From NCBI GenBank assembly GCA_947623745.1, contig CANQHN010000024.1:1-45451 (forward strand): 45,451 nt of DNA. The letters run 5' to 3'. The position numbers were made by a program, and so were the translations under genes. Numbering within the stretch: the stretch's first letter is position 1; every line of letters begins with the position of its first letter. Shown here in pieces: positions 17,286 to 26,291 of the stretch. Below the pieces are notes generated by a model. It saw nothing but the letters and a program-made list of their open reading frames with translations, did not search any database and was not told the origin of the DNA. Source of the stretch: an uncultured Oscillospiraceae bacterium (GTDB taxonomy: Bacteria; Bacillota; Clostridia; Oscillospirales; Oscillospiraceae).

Positions 17286-18617
17286 TTAGCGTGACACCGC
17301 TTCGCAAATCGTCTTTACCATATAATCCAACATCTCATCCGTCATTCCCGGGTACACTCCCACCCAGAAGGTATCCCGCATGATGCGGTCCGTATTAGTC
17401 AGCTCACCTACCACACGGTAGCCATTTCCAGCCTGACGCAGTTCATCGAAACAGGGCTGACGCAGCAGGTTGCCGGAAAACAACATCCGGGTCTGCACAC
17501 CCTTACATTCGATGTACTGCACGACCTTATCCCGGTTCAGTCCTTCTCGAACTGTCATCAGGAATCCGAACCAGCTGGGCCTGGCGTTCTCCTCATAGTA
17601 AGGCAGGATCAGCCGATCCTCCAGGCCAGACAATCCATCCTTCAGAGTCTGCCAATTCTCCCGGCGCTTCTGGACAAAACCAGGCACTTTTTTCAGTTGA
17701 GCACAACCTATTGCTGCCTGCATATCGGTGATCTTCAGATTATAGCCCAGATGAGAATACACATACTTGTGGTCATAACCCTTGGGCAACTCTCCATACT
17801 GACTGTCAAAGCGGTGCATGCAGGTATTGTCCTTTCCCGGAGGGCACACGCAGTCCCGGCCCCAGTCCCGCATGGAAAGCATGATCTGCCCCAGCAAGTC
17901 GTTATTGGTGTAGACAGCGCCGCCCTCACCCATAGTCAGGTGATGGGCAGGATAAAAGCTGGAGGTCCCCAAGTCGCCGATGGTACCGGTTTTCTGGAAT
18001 CCGTAACCTACATCAAACTCCGCTCCCAATGCATCGCAGTTATCTTCAATCAACCACAGATTGTGCTTGTCACAGAAGTCCTTCACTGTTTTCAGATCAA
18101 AAGGATTTCCAAGGCTGTGGGCCAGGAAGATACATTTGGTTTTCTCTGAGAGGGCCTCCTCCAGCCTGCCCACGTCGATGTTGTAGGTCCCCAGCTCGAC
18201 ATCTAGGAAAACGGGAACTGCCCCAAACTGCACGATGGGTGTCACGGTGGTGGGAAAAGCCGCAGCCACGCAGATAACCTCGTCTCCCCGGCGAATGGCC
18301 CGCTCTTTCAGCAACGGAGAAGTCAGCGTCATAAACGCCAGCAGATTGGCAGACGAGCCAGAATTGACCACGGCGACGTGGTTTACCCCCAGGTAGCGGG
18401 CAAAATTCTGTTCAAAATCCTCGCAGAACCGACCCGCAGTCAGCCAGAACTCCAGGGCCGAATCCACCAGGTTTACCCGCTCCTCCGCGTCATAGACCCG
18501 GGAGCAGTAGGGAATCCTCTGCCCAGGGCGGAAGGGTTGCTTTTCCTGCTGTTCCGCCTCGGTATATTCACGCACCAGCGACAGGATATCCTGTCGAATC
18601 TCGTCAGTCGTCCGCAT
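17286..18617 (-). CDS. rfbH: RfbH/DdhC-type CDP-4-keto-sugar 3-dehydrase (E1)
   Basis: A 443-residue PLP-fold enzyme of the DegT/StrS superfamily. The usual catalytic Lys is replaced by His225 in SFYPAHHLTMGEGG, the mark of the PMP-dependent 3-dehydrases. Cys256, Cys258 and Cys266 in DWGRDCVCPPGKDNTC match the [2Fe-2S] segment of RfbH/DdhC. Known members remove the C3 hydroxyl of CDP-4-keto-6-deoxyglucose on the way to 3,6-dideoxyhexoses. RfbF is present in the same operon, but there is no RfbG-type 4,6-dehydratase and no E3 reductase. Instead a UXS-like SDR and a 6-dehydrogenase lie between them, so the substrate may be a 4-keto pentose. GGAGG supports the start. Confidence 0.9.
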   Translation of the reverse strand: MRTTDEIRQDILSLVREYTEAEQQEKQPFRPGQRIPYCSRVYDAEERVNLVDSALEFWLTAGRFCEDFEQNFARYLGVNHVAVVNSGSSANLLAFMTLTSPLLKERAIRRGDEVICVAAAFPTTVTPIVQFGAVPVFLDVELGTYNIDVGRLEEALSEKTKCIFLAHSLGNPFDLKTVKDFCDKHNLWLIEDNCDALGAEFDVGYGFQKTGTIGDLGTSSFYPAHHLTMGEGGAVYTNNDLLGQIMLSMRDWGRDCVCPPGKDNTCMHRFDSQYGELPKGYDHKYVYSHLGYNLKITDMQAAIGCAQLKKVPGFVQKRRENWQTLKDGLSGLEDRLILPYYEENARPSWFGFLMTVREGLNRDKVVQYIECKGVQTRMLFSGNLLRQPCFDELRQAGNGYRVVGELTNTDRIMRDTFWVGVYPGMTDEMLDYMVKTICEAVSR

Positions 18618-18629
18618 TTTTTGTCCTCC

Positions 18630-19877
18630 TCAAAGTATGTACCGGCAGTCCACGATGGGCTTGTCGGTCTTTTCCTTTATGTCTTTGAACATGGGCCAGG
18701 CCGTGGTGATGGCAGCCAGATCCGCCTCCGCCAGCGCTTCCTCATAGCTGCCCGCATAGCGGCAGTCCACCTGGTAGTGCTTCTGGAACTCGCCGATCGC
18801 CACCGGGTCATAGGCCACAATGTTGCTATACCCGTGGTCGTTCAGCTGTCGGATGATCTTCGCACTGGGCGCATCCCGTACGTCGTCGCTGCCCGCGTTG
18901 AAGGACAGCCCCAGGATGGCGATGCACACGCTCCGGTCCTCGCCTGCCCTCTCCATGATTCGCTTAGCGGTGATCTCCGGCATGGCGTCGTTGGTGGCGA
19001 TCACATTCTTCAGAATCGCACCGTCGAAGCCATTGCTCTTGGCCACCGCATAGAAGGCATTGGTGTCTTTGGGCAGGCAGTACCCTCCATAGCCGCATCC
19101 GGGATAGAAGTACGCCCGGATGCCGCCATGCTGCCACCGGTCATCCAAGTGCAGGATGCGGAAGGCCTCTGCCACGTCGATGCCGCCGATTGCGTCCGCG
19201 GCCACGCTCATCTCGTTGGAAAAGCTGATGAGGCAGGCCAGGCTGGTGTTGGAGAGGTATTTGATGAACTCCCCGGTGTTCAGGGACACTGCGTAGACGG
19301 GGCAGCCGCAGTTTTCATAGAGCGCACGGAGCTTCTCCTCGCTTTGGGGATCGCTGACGCCAAGAACGATGCGGTCCGCATTCATAAAGTCGTCCCAGCA
19401 GTGGCCCTCCCGCAGGAATTCCGGGTTGTTGGCAACTCCCATCTGCTCCGGGATCTTCACCCCACGCTCCTCCAGGAAGGGAATCACCCGGCTCTGGGTG
19501 GTGGAGGGCGGGACGGTGGACTTGGTCACCAGCACTCGGTATTTCTCGTCGTGAATGGCCGCCAGCGTCTGCTCGATGGCGCCGTACAGATAGGTCAGGT
19601 CCGCCTGGCCGTCCTTCCCGTAGGGGGTGCCCACGCAGTAATAGATGTACTCGCTGTCTGCCACAGCCGTCTCCCAGTCGGAGGTGGGAATGAAATTCTT
19701 CCCCAGGTGGCGCGTCAGCGCCTCATCCAGACCGGGCTCCAGAAAAGGCAGCTCCCCCTGCCGGATGGTGTCCAGCCGCTCGGGGTTGGCCTCGATCCCG
19801 TAGACCTTGTGGCCGTACTCCGCAAACCCCAGGGCCGTGGTCAGGCCTACAAATCCCAACCCGACTACCGTTACCAT
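18630..19877 (-). CDS. nucleotide-sugar 6-dehydrogenase (UDP-glucose/GDP-mannose dehydrogenase family)
   Basis: A 415-residue protein with an NAD-binding GLGFVG (residues 6-11), TKSTVPPSTT, NNPEFLREG, and the catalytic Cys267 in YPGCGYGGYCLPKD. The C-terminal domain has ILGLSFNAGSDDVRDAPS. The family oxidises C6 of a nucleotide hexose to the uronate in two steps. It overlaps the stop of the UXS-like SDR by 7 bases and has its own GGAGGAG. Because the only sugar nucleotidyltransferase in this block is the CTP-dependent RfbF, CDP-glucose is a candidate substrate, although UDP-glucose is the commonest family substrate. This segment is clearly GC-richer than the genes at 7-12 kb. Confidence 0.85.
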   Translation of the reverse strand: MVTVVGLGFVGLTTALGFAEYGHKVYGIEANPERLDTIRQGELPFLEPGLDEALTRHLGKNFIPTSDWETAVADSEYIYYCVGTPYGKDGQADLTYLYGAIEQTLAAIHDEKYRVLVTKSTVPPSTTQSRVIPFLEERGVKIPEQMGVANNPEFLREGHCWDDFMNADRIVLGVSDPQSEEKLRALYENCGCPVYAVSLNTGEFIKYLSNTSLACLISFSNEMSVAADAIGGIDVAEAFRILHLDDRWQHGGIRAYFYPGCGYGGYCLPKDTNAFYAVAKSNGFDGAILKNVIATNDAMPEITAKRIMERAGEDRSVCIAILGLSFNAGSDDVRDAPSAKIIRQLNDHGYSNIVAYDPVAIGEFQKHYQVDCRYAGSYEEALAEADLAAITTAWPMFKDIKEKTDKPIVDCRYIL

Positions 19878-20968
19878 ACCAGCTCCTCCTCTTTGCTCTC
19901 CCGGATGTACTCCAAGAAGTAGCGCACGCCCTGCTCCACGTCCACCTTCGGATCGTAGTGCAATGTTTGCCGGGCCTTGTCGATTACCGGGCAGCGGCGG
20001 TTGGGGTTGTTCTGGAGGTATTCCTTGTCCTCAGAGACGGCGAACTTCGTCTGTCCGGTATAGCCAAACAGCTCTTTGCCCGCCTGAGTGTATATCTCCG
20101 CGAGTCGGCGGACGGAAATCTCCGGCTTGTCCATGCCGATGTTGAATGCATCAAAGCCCTCCCGCGCGTGGAGAAGCCCCTTAAGATAGCCGGTGATGGC
20201 ATCGCTGATATAGCAGAAGGTTCGGGTGGGGCTGCCGTCTGAGAACATGACGATGTCCTTGTTCTGGCGCACGGCGTTGGCGAAGTCCGCCGGGACTCGG
20301 GCATCGTTTAGCCGCATACCGGGTCCGTAGTTGTTGAAAGGCCGGATGATGGTGATAGGCATCCCGTACTTCTGATGGAACAGGTAGCACATGGTCTCCC
20401 CGAACCGCTTCGCCTCATCGTAACAGGCCCGGGGACCCTGACAGTCCACATTTCCCCGGTAGGTCTCAGGGGTAGGGATGTTCTCAGGGGTGGGATCACC
20501 GTAGATTTCGCTGCTGGAAAAGAACACCAGACCGCGGATAGGCTTTTCGCAGTAGAAGTCCAGAAGGCCACGCAGACCCCAAATGTTGGCGTCCAGAGTC
20601 TCGATGGGGTACTTTCGGTAAAAAATGGGAGAGGCAATAGAAGCCATGTGAAAAATGTAGTCCGCCTCCGCCGCACCGGGAACCGTAGCAATATCGTCGG
20701 TGATGACATTAAATCTGCGCAGTTCTACCTTGCCATTCTCACTCAGTTCCTTGAGCCACTGTGGTTCGCCCACCTGGAAGTTATCTAAGCAGATCACTTT
20801 TTTAATGCCCAGCTCCGTCTGATAGTGTGTGAAGAACTGAATGAAGTAGAACCCTAGGAATCCAGCCCCGCCGGTCAGGAGGATGGTGGAGCCCGCGAAT
20901 TGCGCGCGCTCCCCGGCGCTCAAGCCAGAGTAGATGCGTTCTAAGTCCTGTTGTACGATTTTTCTCAT
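19871..20968 (-). CDS. UDP-glucuronate-decarboxylase-like SDR
   Basis: A 365-residue extended SDR. The start is set at 20968, two bases after the RfbF stop; the longer open frame extends into rfbF. Motifs: LLTGGAGFLGFYF (about 31-43), HMASIASPIFYRKYPIETL, FFSSSEIYGD, catalytic Tyr183 and Lys187 in ACYDEAKRFGE, and IRPFNNYGPGMRLND. The ASPIFY, Y-DEAKRFGE and RPFNNYGP patterns resemble UDP-glucuronate decarboxylases, which oxidise C4 and lose the C6 carboxyl to leave a 4-keto pentose or xylose. The 6-dehydrogenase made from the overlapping next gene would provide the uronate. Which nucleotide is attached is not shown. Confidence 0.8.
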   Translation of the reverse strand: MRKIVQQDLERIYSGLSAGERAQFAGSTILLTGGAGFLGFYFIQFFTHYQTELGIKKVICLDNFQVGEPQWLKELSENGKVELRRFNVITDDIATVPGAAEADYIFHMASIASPIFYRKYPIETLDANIWGLRGLLDFYCEKPIRGLVFFSSSEIYGDPTPENIPTPETYRGNVDCQGPRACYDEAKRFGETMCYLFHQKYGMPITIIRPFNNYGPGMRLNDARVPADFANAVRQNKDIVMFSDGSPTRTFCYISDAITGYLKGLLHAREGFDAFNIGMDKPEISVRRLAEIYTQAGKELFGYTGQTKFAVSEDKEYLQNNPNRRCPVIDKARQTLHYDPKVDVEQGVRYFLEYIRESKEEELVW

Positions 20969-20970
20969 GA

Positions 20971-21747
20971 TTACCACACTTTCCACGGGGCTTGTCCACT
21001 GGCCCACATTTTTTCTAACTGCTCTTTTTCCCGCCCTGTATCCATGCACTGCCAGAAGCCTCGGTGTGAATAACTCATCAGTTGCCCTTTTTCAGCGAGG
21101 GCCTCCAGCGGTCCACGCTCAAAGATGCAGGAATCGCCGTCGAGGTAATTAAATATCTCTGGGTTAAGCACCATAAAACCAGCATTGATAGAAGCGCCAT
21201 CCGTCAAATTTTTCTCTCGGAAGGACTTGACGGCATTATCCCCACCAATATCCAATACACCCTTTTGCTGCTCCATATGTACCGCAGTCAGCGTCGCAAT
21301 TTTTCCATGGGATTGATGAAATTTCACCAATTCTGCAATATTCACATCGCAGACGCCGTCGCCATAGGTCATCATAAACGATTCGTTCCCTATGTATGGC
21401 TGTACCCGCTTAATCCGTCCGCCGGTCATCGTGTTGAGGCCAGTATCCACAACAGTCACTTTCCAAGGCTCCATGGAGCTGCAATGGATCGTCACTTCGT
21501 TTTTGCCGCCTGTATAGTCATATGTAACATCTGAACTGTGTAGGAAATAATTAGCAAAAAACTCTTTGATCATGTGCTGCTTGTAGCCGGCACAGATGAC
21601 AAATTCGTTATAGCCATAGTGACCATAGAGTTTCATGATGTGCCACAAAATCGGCATCCCGCCCAACTCGATCATGGGCTTAGGCTTGAATTGGCTCTCT
21701 TCCGATATCCGGGTACCGTACCCCCCAGCCAGAATGACGGTTTTCAT
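20971..21747 (-). CDS. rfbF: glucose-1-phosphate cytidylyltransferase
   Basis: A 258-residue protein that matches RfbF along its length: VILAGGYGTRISEESQFKPKPMIELGGMPILWHIM at the start, YDYTGGKNEVTIH, TYGDGVCDVNI and HRGFWQCMDTGREKEQLEKMW at the end. The enzyme makes CDP-glucose from CTP and glucose 1-phosphate and normally feeds CDP-glucose 4,6-dehydratase in dideoxyhexose pathways. It is the first gene of a tightly spaced sugar block that continues with the UXS-like SDR (2-bp gap), the 6-dehydrogenase and RfbH. The ribosome binding site AGAGAGG is about 10 bases from the ATG. Confidence 0.92.
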   Translation of the reverse strand: MKTVILAGGYGTRISEESQFKPKPMIELGGMPILWHIMKLYGHYGYNEFVICAGYKQHMIKEFFANYFLHSSDVTYDYTGGKNEVTIHCSSMEPWKVTVVDTGLNTMTGGRIKRVQPYIGNESFMMTYGDGVCDVNIAELVKFHQSHGKIATLTAVHMEQQKGVLDIGGDNAVKSFREKNLTDGASINAGFMVLNPEIFNYLDGDSCIFERGPLEALAEKGQLMSYSHRGFWQCMDTGREKEQLEKMWASGQAPWKVW

Positions 21748-21770
21748 ATGGGTGCGTCCTCTCTTTCCCT

Positions 21771-23582
21771 TTAACGAATTGGGCCTGCCAGCGGGATATA
21801 AATCGTATGTCCATCTCCACAGCGTATTGGCTCACTGCAATGCGCCGATGTGCACAGTTCAGCTTCCAGCTCCGCTCCCTCTTCCGCCGCATATCCGTCC
21901 AGGTTTAGCCAAATACCAGAAAACTCATGGTCATATAGTTCCTCAACGAGTTCGCCTGCCGGAAGAGAACTGGTCTCGCTATACCACATATCATTCTCTG
22001 ACCCCTTTGCCGCTCCATAGCTCCACCTGAGCGTATCACTGTGTAGGAGGCCGCGCAGGTGGTCATAATCCGGGATATCCCCAGTCATTCCGTTCTCAAA
22101 AGAACGCATATAAGGCAGTTGAAAGATCATGCCACCTTCTCCGGCCTCCTGCTCTATTTCCCGGACAAAGGCATCATCTATCTCATATGCCTGCCGGGTA
22201 GATTCCCCGTATTCCCGCGTAAAGTACAGGTAAACTCCCTGCTGCTCCCACAAGCCATAGAAAAAGAATATAACTATCGCAACATACAGCATTATTCTCA
22301 ACATCGTCCCTTTTTTCGACTTTTGTTGGAGCATACGGTGCTGGAATATGAACTCAACGCACAGAGTGACCGCAAAGATACCACAGAAAACCAAAAATGG
22401 GGAAATTCGGTTATAGCATCGCATCGCCGTGATAACAGCGCCGATGATGGTCCCAAATCCAGTGAGCACACTAAGAAGTAAAATGCCAATCGTCGCCCTG
22501 GATAACAGCCACAGGCGCCCATACAATTGCTTTTTCCTATCGACACATATGTGACTGGAAAAAACGCACACCAGTAGCAGCAGGAAACCTACAATGGCGA
22601 CGACACCCATATACGCATACGCGTTTTCGTTATAAAAACTGTCATGCTCTGCTGCATACTGCAGGTACTGGTCCACCAGGTTCTTCAGCGCGGGAATGCC
22701 GTAGCCTTTGGGGGAGAGCAACAGAGAGTTGATCCTAAGGCTGTACCACATTGCGCCGGCCGCAGTTCGGTGTGCCCCGTGCATGGCAACATTCCCGAAC
22801 CCTTGTATGTATCCCCACACAGTGGGGAGAAACCCGGCTGCGAGCCATCCCCCTATTTCCGCTATGACGGTCAAAGGTGCCCAGAGTGCGCCCGTGCGCC
22901 TGTCTTTCAACACCAGGCACAACGCAGTCACACAAAGGATAAAGCAGGAGAAGAACGGATAGTAGACCATGCCGTTGTTAGCGATCATCCATGTGAAGAG
23001 CAATGACGCCCAGTTTCGGCGGTATCTGCACCATCCTTCGCCGAGTTGGTTAAAGTTTGGATCCTCCACACACCAAACACACAGCAGAAAAGCGAGGGGG
23101 ATGCACTCTATGGCGGCAAGCGAGAAGTGCCCTGCCATCCGGTACTGTACATAGGGGCAGAACCCGAATGACAATGCCGCTAACCAGGCCAGCCATTCAC
23201 GTATCTTGAAATGGCACAGCACCAGATAGCACACCAACACGTTGAAAAGTGGAATTGCGAAGAGATATATGTTGAACACGAGTTCTTCATTTTTCGTGAA
23301 AAGCCCGCAAAACAACTTAAATATCCTCGACAGCGCGTCATACCGAGCCGAATAGGCCGAAAGGTCCTGGAAATAGGGCCAGCCTTTCAGGCTGTTGCTG
23401 CCTATCAAGAGATCCTTGACGGACAAAACCCCGCCTATGCCGTCGCCGCTGCTGAAAAGCGATACGGAAAAATCGATATGTTGGAAACCAAAATAAAACC
23501 ACTCGATAATCCCAGTCACCAGCAGAACCAGGGCGATGCGCGGCAAATATGTACGCCACAGCGGTTTTCTATTTGAACTCAC
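21771..23582 (-). CDS. 603-residue polytopic membrane protein, GT-C-like
   Basis: The start is a GTG at 23582 with GGAGG 9 bases upstream; it overlaps the end of the ABC ATPase gene by 14 bases. Around a dozen hydrophobic helices are followed by an exported C-terminal region of about 140 residues. The first helix is followed by an acidic stretch (FSSGDGIGG), and long amphipathic loops lie between the early helices, as in GT-C-type transferases. I do not recognise a named family with certainty. Position between the ABC exporter and rfbF suggests a role in adding a side-chain sugar from a polyprenyl-phosphate donor on the outer face. Confidence 0.6.
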   Translation of the reverse strand: MSSNRKPLWRTYLPRIALVLLVTGIIEWFYFGFQHIDFSVSLFSSGDGIGGVLSVKDLLIGSNSLKGWPYFQDLSAYSARYDALSRIFKLFCGLFTKNEELVFNIYLFAIPLFNVLVCYLVLCHFKIREWLAWLAALSFGFCPYVQYRMAGHFSLAAIECIPLAFLLCVWCVEDPNFNQLGEGWCRYRRNWASLLFTWMIANNGMVYYPFFSCFILCVTALCLVLKDRRTGALWAPLTVIAEIGGWLAAGFLPTVWGYIQGFGNVAMHGAHRTAAGAMWYSLRINSLLLSPKGYGIPALKNLVDQYLQYAAEHDSFYNENAYAYMGVVAIVGFLLLLVCVFSSHICVDRKKQLYGRLWLLSRATIGILLLSVLTGFGTIIGAVITAMRCYNRISPFLVFCGIFAVTLCVEFIFQHRMLQQKSKKGTMLRIMLYVAIVIFFFYGLWEQQGVYLYFTREYGESTRQAYEIDDAFVREIEQEAGEGGMIFQLPYMRSFENGMTGDIPDYDHLRGLLHSDTLRWSYGAAKGSENDMWYSETSSLPAGELVEELYDHEFSGIWLNLDGYAAEEGAELEAELCTSAHCSEPIRCGDGHTIYIPLAGPIR

Positions 23583-24348
23583 TGCTGCGTGCCTCCTCGA
23601 TACTTAACTTCCCCGTCTGAAATGCTTCATACTGGCCGCAGACCTTTTCTGTTTCCCCAAAAGCGATCCGCTCGCCATTATGGAGCCATAGCACCTTATT
23701 ACAAAGCTCTTTTATCTGGTTCAATGAATGGGATACCAGTATTGTTGAAGCGCCTCCGTTGATGAGCTCTCTCATTTTTGCTGCGCTTTTCTCCTGGAAC
23801 GCGGTATCGCCTACGGAAAGGACCTCATCCAAAATCAATATTTCAGGCTGGACCAGACTGGCAATGGAGAAAGCCAGCCGTGACTGCATCCCAGTGGATA
23901 ACTGCTTGAAGGTCCGGTCCTCGAAGTCCTTCAATTCCGAAAAATCCAGAATCCGCTCATAGGATTGGTCCATGAACGCCTTGGTATACCCCAACATGGC
24001 CCCACGCAGGTAAGTGTTCTCTTTCACAGTCAGATCGCCATCGAACCCACTAGCCAGTTCCAGCAACGCGGCCACACTGCCGTACCGCTTGATGCACCCC
24101 TCCCGGGGCTCCATTACCCCGATCACCGCCTTCAACAGAGTGGACTTTCCCGCCCCGTTGGCCCCAATGATGCCAAGCATGTCACCCTCATAAAGTTCAA
24201 AGGAGACATCCATCACGGCCATAAAGTTCTCCACGTAGTATTGATGCGTGAGTTTCCGCATCACATATTCCTTCAGCCCAATATTCTTGAAGTCGCCTAT
24301 CTTATAATGGATAGAGACATGGTCGGCCTTGATCATCAATCTCTTCAT
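23569..24348 (-). CDS. polysaccharide ABC exporter, ATP-binding subunit
   Basis: A 259-residue ATPase. The start is placed at 24348 (MKRLMIKADHVS) with GAGGT upstream rather than at the further 5' codon inside the permease gene. Walker A GANGAGKST is at 62-70, the signature LSTGMQSRL at about 150-158, and Walker B ILILDE at 170-175. The early segment before Walker A is of the Wzt/TagH type. There is no C-terminal carbohydrate-binding extension as in O-antigen Wzt proteins that recognise a chain-end cap. It pairs with the permease 7 bp upstream to export a finished polymer across the cytoplasmic membrane. Confidence 0.9.
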   Translation of the reverse strand: MKRLMIKADHVSIHYKIGDFKNIGLKEYVMRKLTHQYYVENFMAVMDVSFELYEGDMLGIIGANGAGKSTLLKAVIGVMEPREGCIKRYGSVAALLELASGFDGDLTVKENTYLRGAMLGYTKAFMDQSYERILDFSELKDFEDRTFKQLSTGMQSRLAFSIASLVQPEILILDEVLSVGDTAFQEKSAAKMRELINGGASTILVSHSLNQIKELCNKVLWLHNGERIAFGETEKVCGQYEAFQTGKLSIEEARSSEFK

Positions 24349-24355
24349 CGCGACC

Positions 24356-25132
24356 TCACACATAGTACAAAAATTCGTGGTTGTACTTTCTGTAGATCCA
24401 TGCGCCGATTCCAAGGGCCATCAGCGAGTAGGCTGCTGCCAGCAGATGGTACTGAGGGGTAGGGATCGTCCCGTAGATAACGATACTGCGGAAATAGCGG
24501 ATATACAGGAAGATAGGATTGAGCAGAAACAGAGACTGCACCGCCTGGCTATAGCCGTCAATGTTATAGAAGATAGCGGACGTCCACATGATGAGTTGGG
24601 TCGCGATCCCCCACAGGTACTGCATATCCCGAAAGAACATAAACAGCGCTGACAGGATAAGGCCGATCCCCACATTGAATACGATCAGGCATACCACTGG
24701 ATAAACCAGTAGGAAAAACTTCCATGTAATCGCGATTCCGTCTACTGCTGTAAAAAGGAAGAAAATAATCAGCGTCAGTCCGAAGTTGATAAGAGACGAT
24801 ACATTTTGTGAGAGCAGAAACAGATATTTCGGCACATTGATTTTGGTGAAAATCTCTGCGTTGACCACCAGAGAGTTCATTCCCAGATTAGTGGCGTCGG
24901 TAAAGCAGGAGAAAACCATTTGTCCGGCAAAGAGATAGATAACATAGTGGTCCACGTTGCTCTCGAAAAAATGACCGAATATCAGCCACATGATCAACAG
25001 ATTGATCAGAGGGGACAGGATGCTCCAGCCCATACCCAGGACGGTGCGCTTGTACTTCTTTGTAAAGTCCCGTTTCACGAGTTCGCAAAACAGGAACTGA
25101 TACTGCTTCAGCTTCTTCAGCATGGCACCCAT
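24356..25132 (-). CDS. polysaccharide ABC exporter, permease subunit (ABC-2 type)
   Basis: A 258-residue membrane protein with six hydrophobic segments. The family start LVKRDFTKKYKRTVLGMGWSILSPL leads into helix 1, and SALFMFFRDMQYLWGIATQLIMW lies in the fourth segment. These are typical of Wzm/TagG permeases. It ends just before the ATP-binding gene. The exact start is uncertain: the ATG at 25132 has a weak upstream site, and a second ATG lies three codons in. A 108-bp gap without an ORF separates it from gmd. Polymers handled by such exporters are usually completed in the cytoplasm before transport. Confidence 0.9.
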   Translation of the reverse strand: MGAMLKKLKQYQFLFCELVKRDFTKKYKRTVLGMGWSILSPLINLLIMWLIFGHFFESNVDHYVIYLFAGQMVFSCFTDATNLGMNSLVVNAEIFTKINVPKYLFLLSQNVSSLINFGLTLIIFFLFTAVDGIAITWKFFLLVYPVVCLIVFNVGIGLILSALFMFFRDMQYLWGIATQLIMWTSAIFYNIDGYSQAVQSLFLLNPIFLYIRYFRSIVIYGTIPTPQYHLLAAAYSLMALGIGAWIYRKYNHEFLYYV

Positions 25133-25240
25133 CCCTACACATTGTCGATTCTCGATGCTTATCCTGTCAGCCCGATGTCATGGCCGCTCACAGCCCTATC
25201 TGTGCAGCTTATGCGGACCGGTGCCCAGTTGTCAGCGACT

Positions 25241-26275
25241 TCACAACTGCTCCGCCTCTTTTCTAGCCAACCGAAGATCATACTCTGCCATGATGGTGCA
25301 GAGATCCTTGTAGCTGGTCTTCTGCGGATTCCAGCCCAATACTTTCTTAGCTTTAGCAGGGTCGCCCCACAGGTCATTCACATCAGTGGGCCGGAACCAT
25401 TTGGAATCCACCTCCACCAGCACCCTGCCGGTGGAGGTATCAATACCCTTCTCATCCAACCCACTGCCCTGCCACTCCAACTCAATCCCGTCGTGGGCAA
25501 AGGCCAAAGTGGTAAACTCCCGTACCGTGTGCTGCACACCGGTAGCAATCACAAAATCCTCGGGCACACTGTGCTGGAGCATCAGCCACATACACTCCAC
25601 ATAGTCCTTGGCGTATCCCCAGTCACGCTTGCTGTCCAAGTTGCCCAGTTGAAGCTTATCCTGAAGGCCGCAGGCGATACGACCGGCGGCTCTGGTTATC
25701 TTGCGGGTAACAAAACTCTCTCCGCGTCGCTCTGACTCATGGTTAAACAGGATGCCATTCACCGCGAACATCCCATAGGCCTCCCTGTACTCTTTCACCA
25801 TCCAGTAGCCGTACTGCTTGGCAATGGCGTAGGGGCTGTACGGATGGAACGGTGTAGTCTCCCGCTGGGGTGTCTCTTCCACTCTGCCGTACAATTCTGA
25901 GGTGGATGCCTGGTAGATCCGGCACATCTTATCCATCCCCAGCATGTGTACAGCCTCCAGAATACGCAGCACCCCCAATGCGTTCACATCACTGGAGTAC
26001 TCCGGCACATCAAAGCTCACCTGCACATGGCTTTGGGCCGCCAGATTGTAAATCTCATCGGGATGAACTTCATCTATGGTCCGAATAATGGATTGAAAAT
26101 CAGTAAGATCGCCGTAATGGAGCTTGATCTGGTCCAGGATGTGGTCGATTCGAGCTGTATGGGAGATGGATGCCCGGCGCACGATGCCATGGACCTCATA
26201 ACCTTTCGACAGCAGCAACTCCGCTAGAAAGGAACCATCCTGGCCTGTGATGCCGGTAATAAGCGCTCGTTTCAT
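25241..26275 (-). CDS. gmd: GDP-mannose 4,6-dehydratase
   Basis: A 344-residue SDR. The start is taken at 26275 ([20 protein letters not shown]), the family's standard N-terminus; upstream codons lie in manC's tail. Diagnostic stretches are [44 protein letters not shown], the catalytic [14 protein letters not shown], and [19 protein letters not shown]. It converts GDP-mannose to GDP-4-keto-6-deoxymannose. manC lies 16 bp upstream, completing the supply of substrate. No GDP-fucose synthase, RMD or perosamine synthase is obvious next to it; one of the two SDRs at 10676-12615 could be the missing reductase. Confidence 0.93.
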   Translation of the reverse strand: MKRALITGITGQDGSFLAELLLSKGYEVHGIVRRASISHTARIDHILDQIKLHYGDLTDFQSIIRTIDEVHPDEIYNLAAQSHVQVSFDVPEYSSDVNALGVLRILEAVHMLGMDKMCRIYQASTSELYGRVEETPQRETTPFHPYSPYAIAKQYGYWMVKEYREAYGMFAVNGILFNHESERRGESFVTRKITRAAGRIACGLQDKLQLGNLDSKRDWGYAKDYVECMWLMLQHSVPEDFVIATGVQHTVREFTTLAFAHDGIELEWQGSGLDEKGIDTSTGRVLVEVDSKWFRPTDVNDLWGDPAKAKKVLGWNPQKTSYKDLCTIMAEYDLRLARKEAEQL

Positions 26276-26291
26276 AACCCCCGCCCTTCCT

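Noticed and set aside
17286-18617. ColD-type GDP-sugar dehydrase instead of RfbH
   Set aside because: ColD enzymes lack the iron-sulfur Cys segment; here the DWGRDCVCPPGKDNTC stretch is present, and RfbF is in the same operon.
18378-19922. Long plus-strand open frame (514 codons) opposite RfbH and the nucleotide-sugar dehydrogenase
   Set aside because: Both minus-strand genes have clear family motifs throughout; the antisense frame is a by-product of GC-rich third positions.
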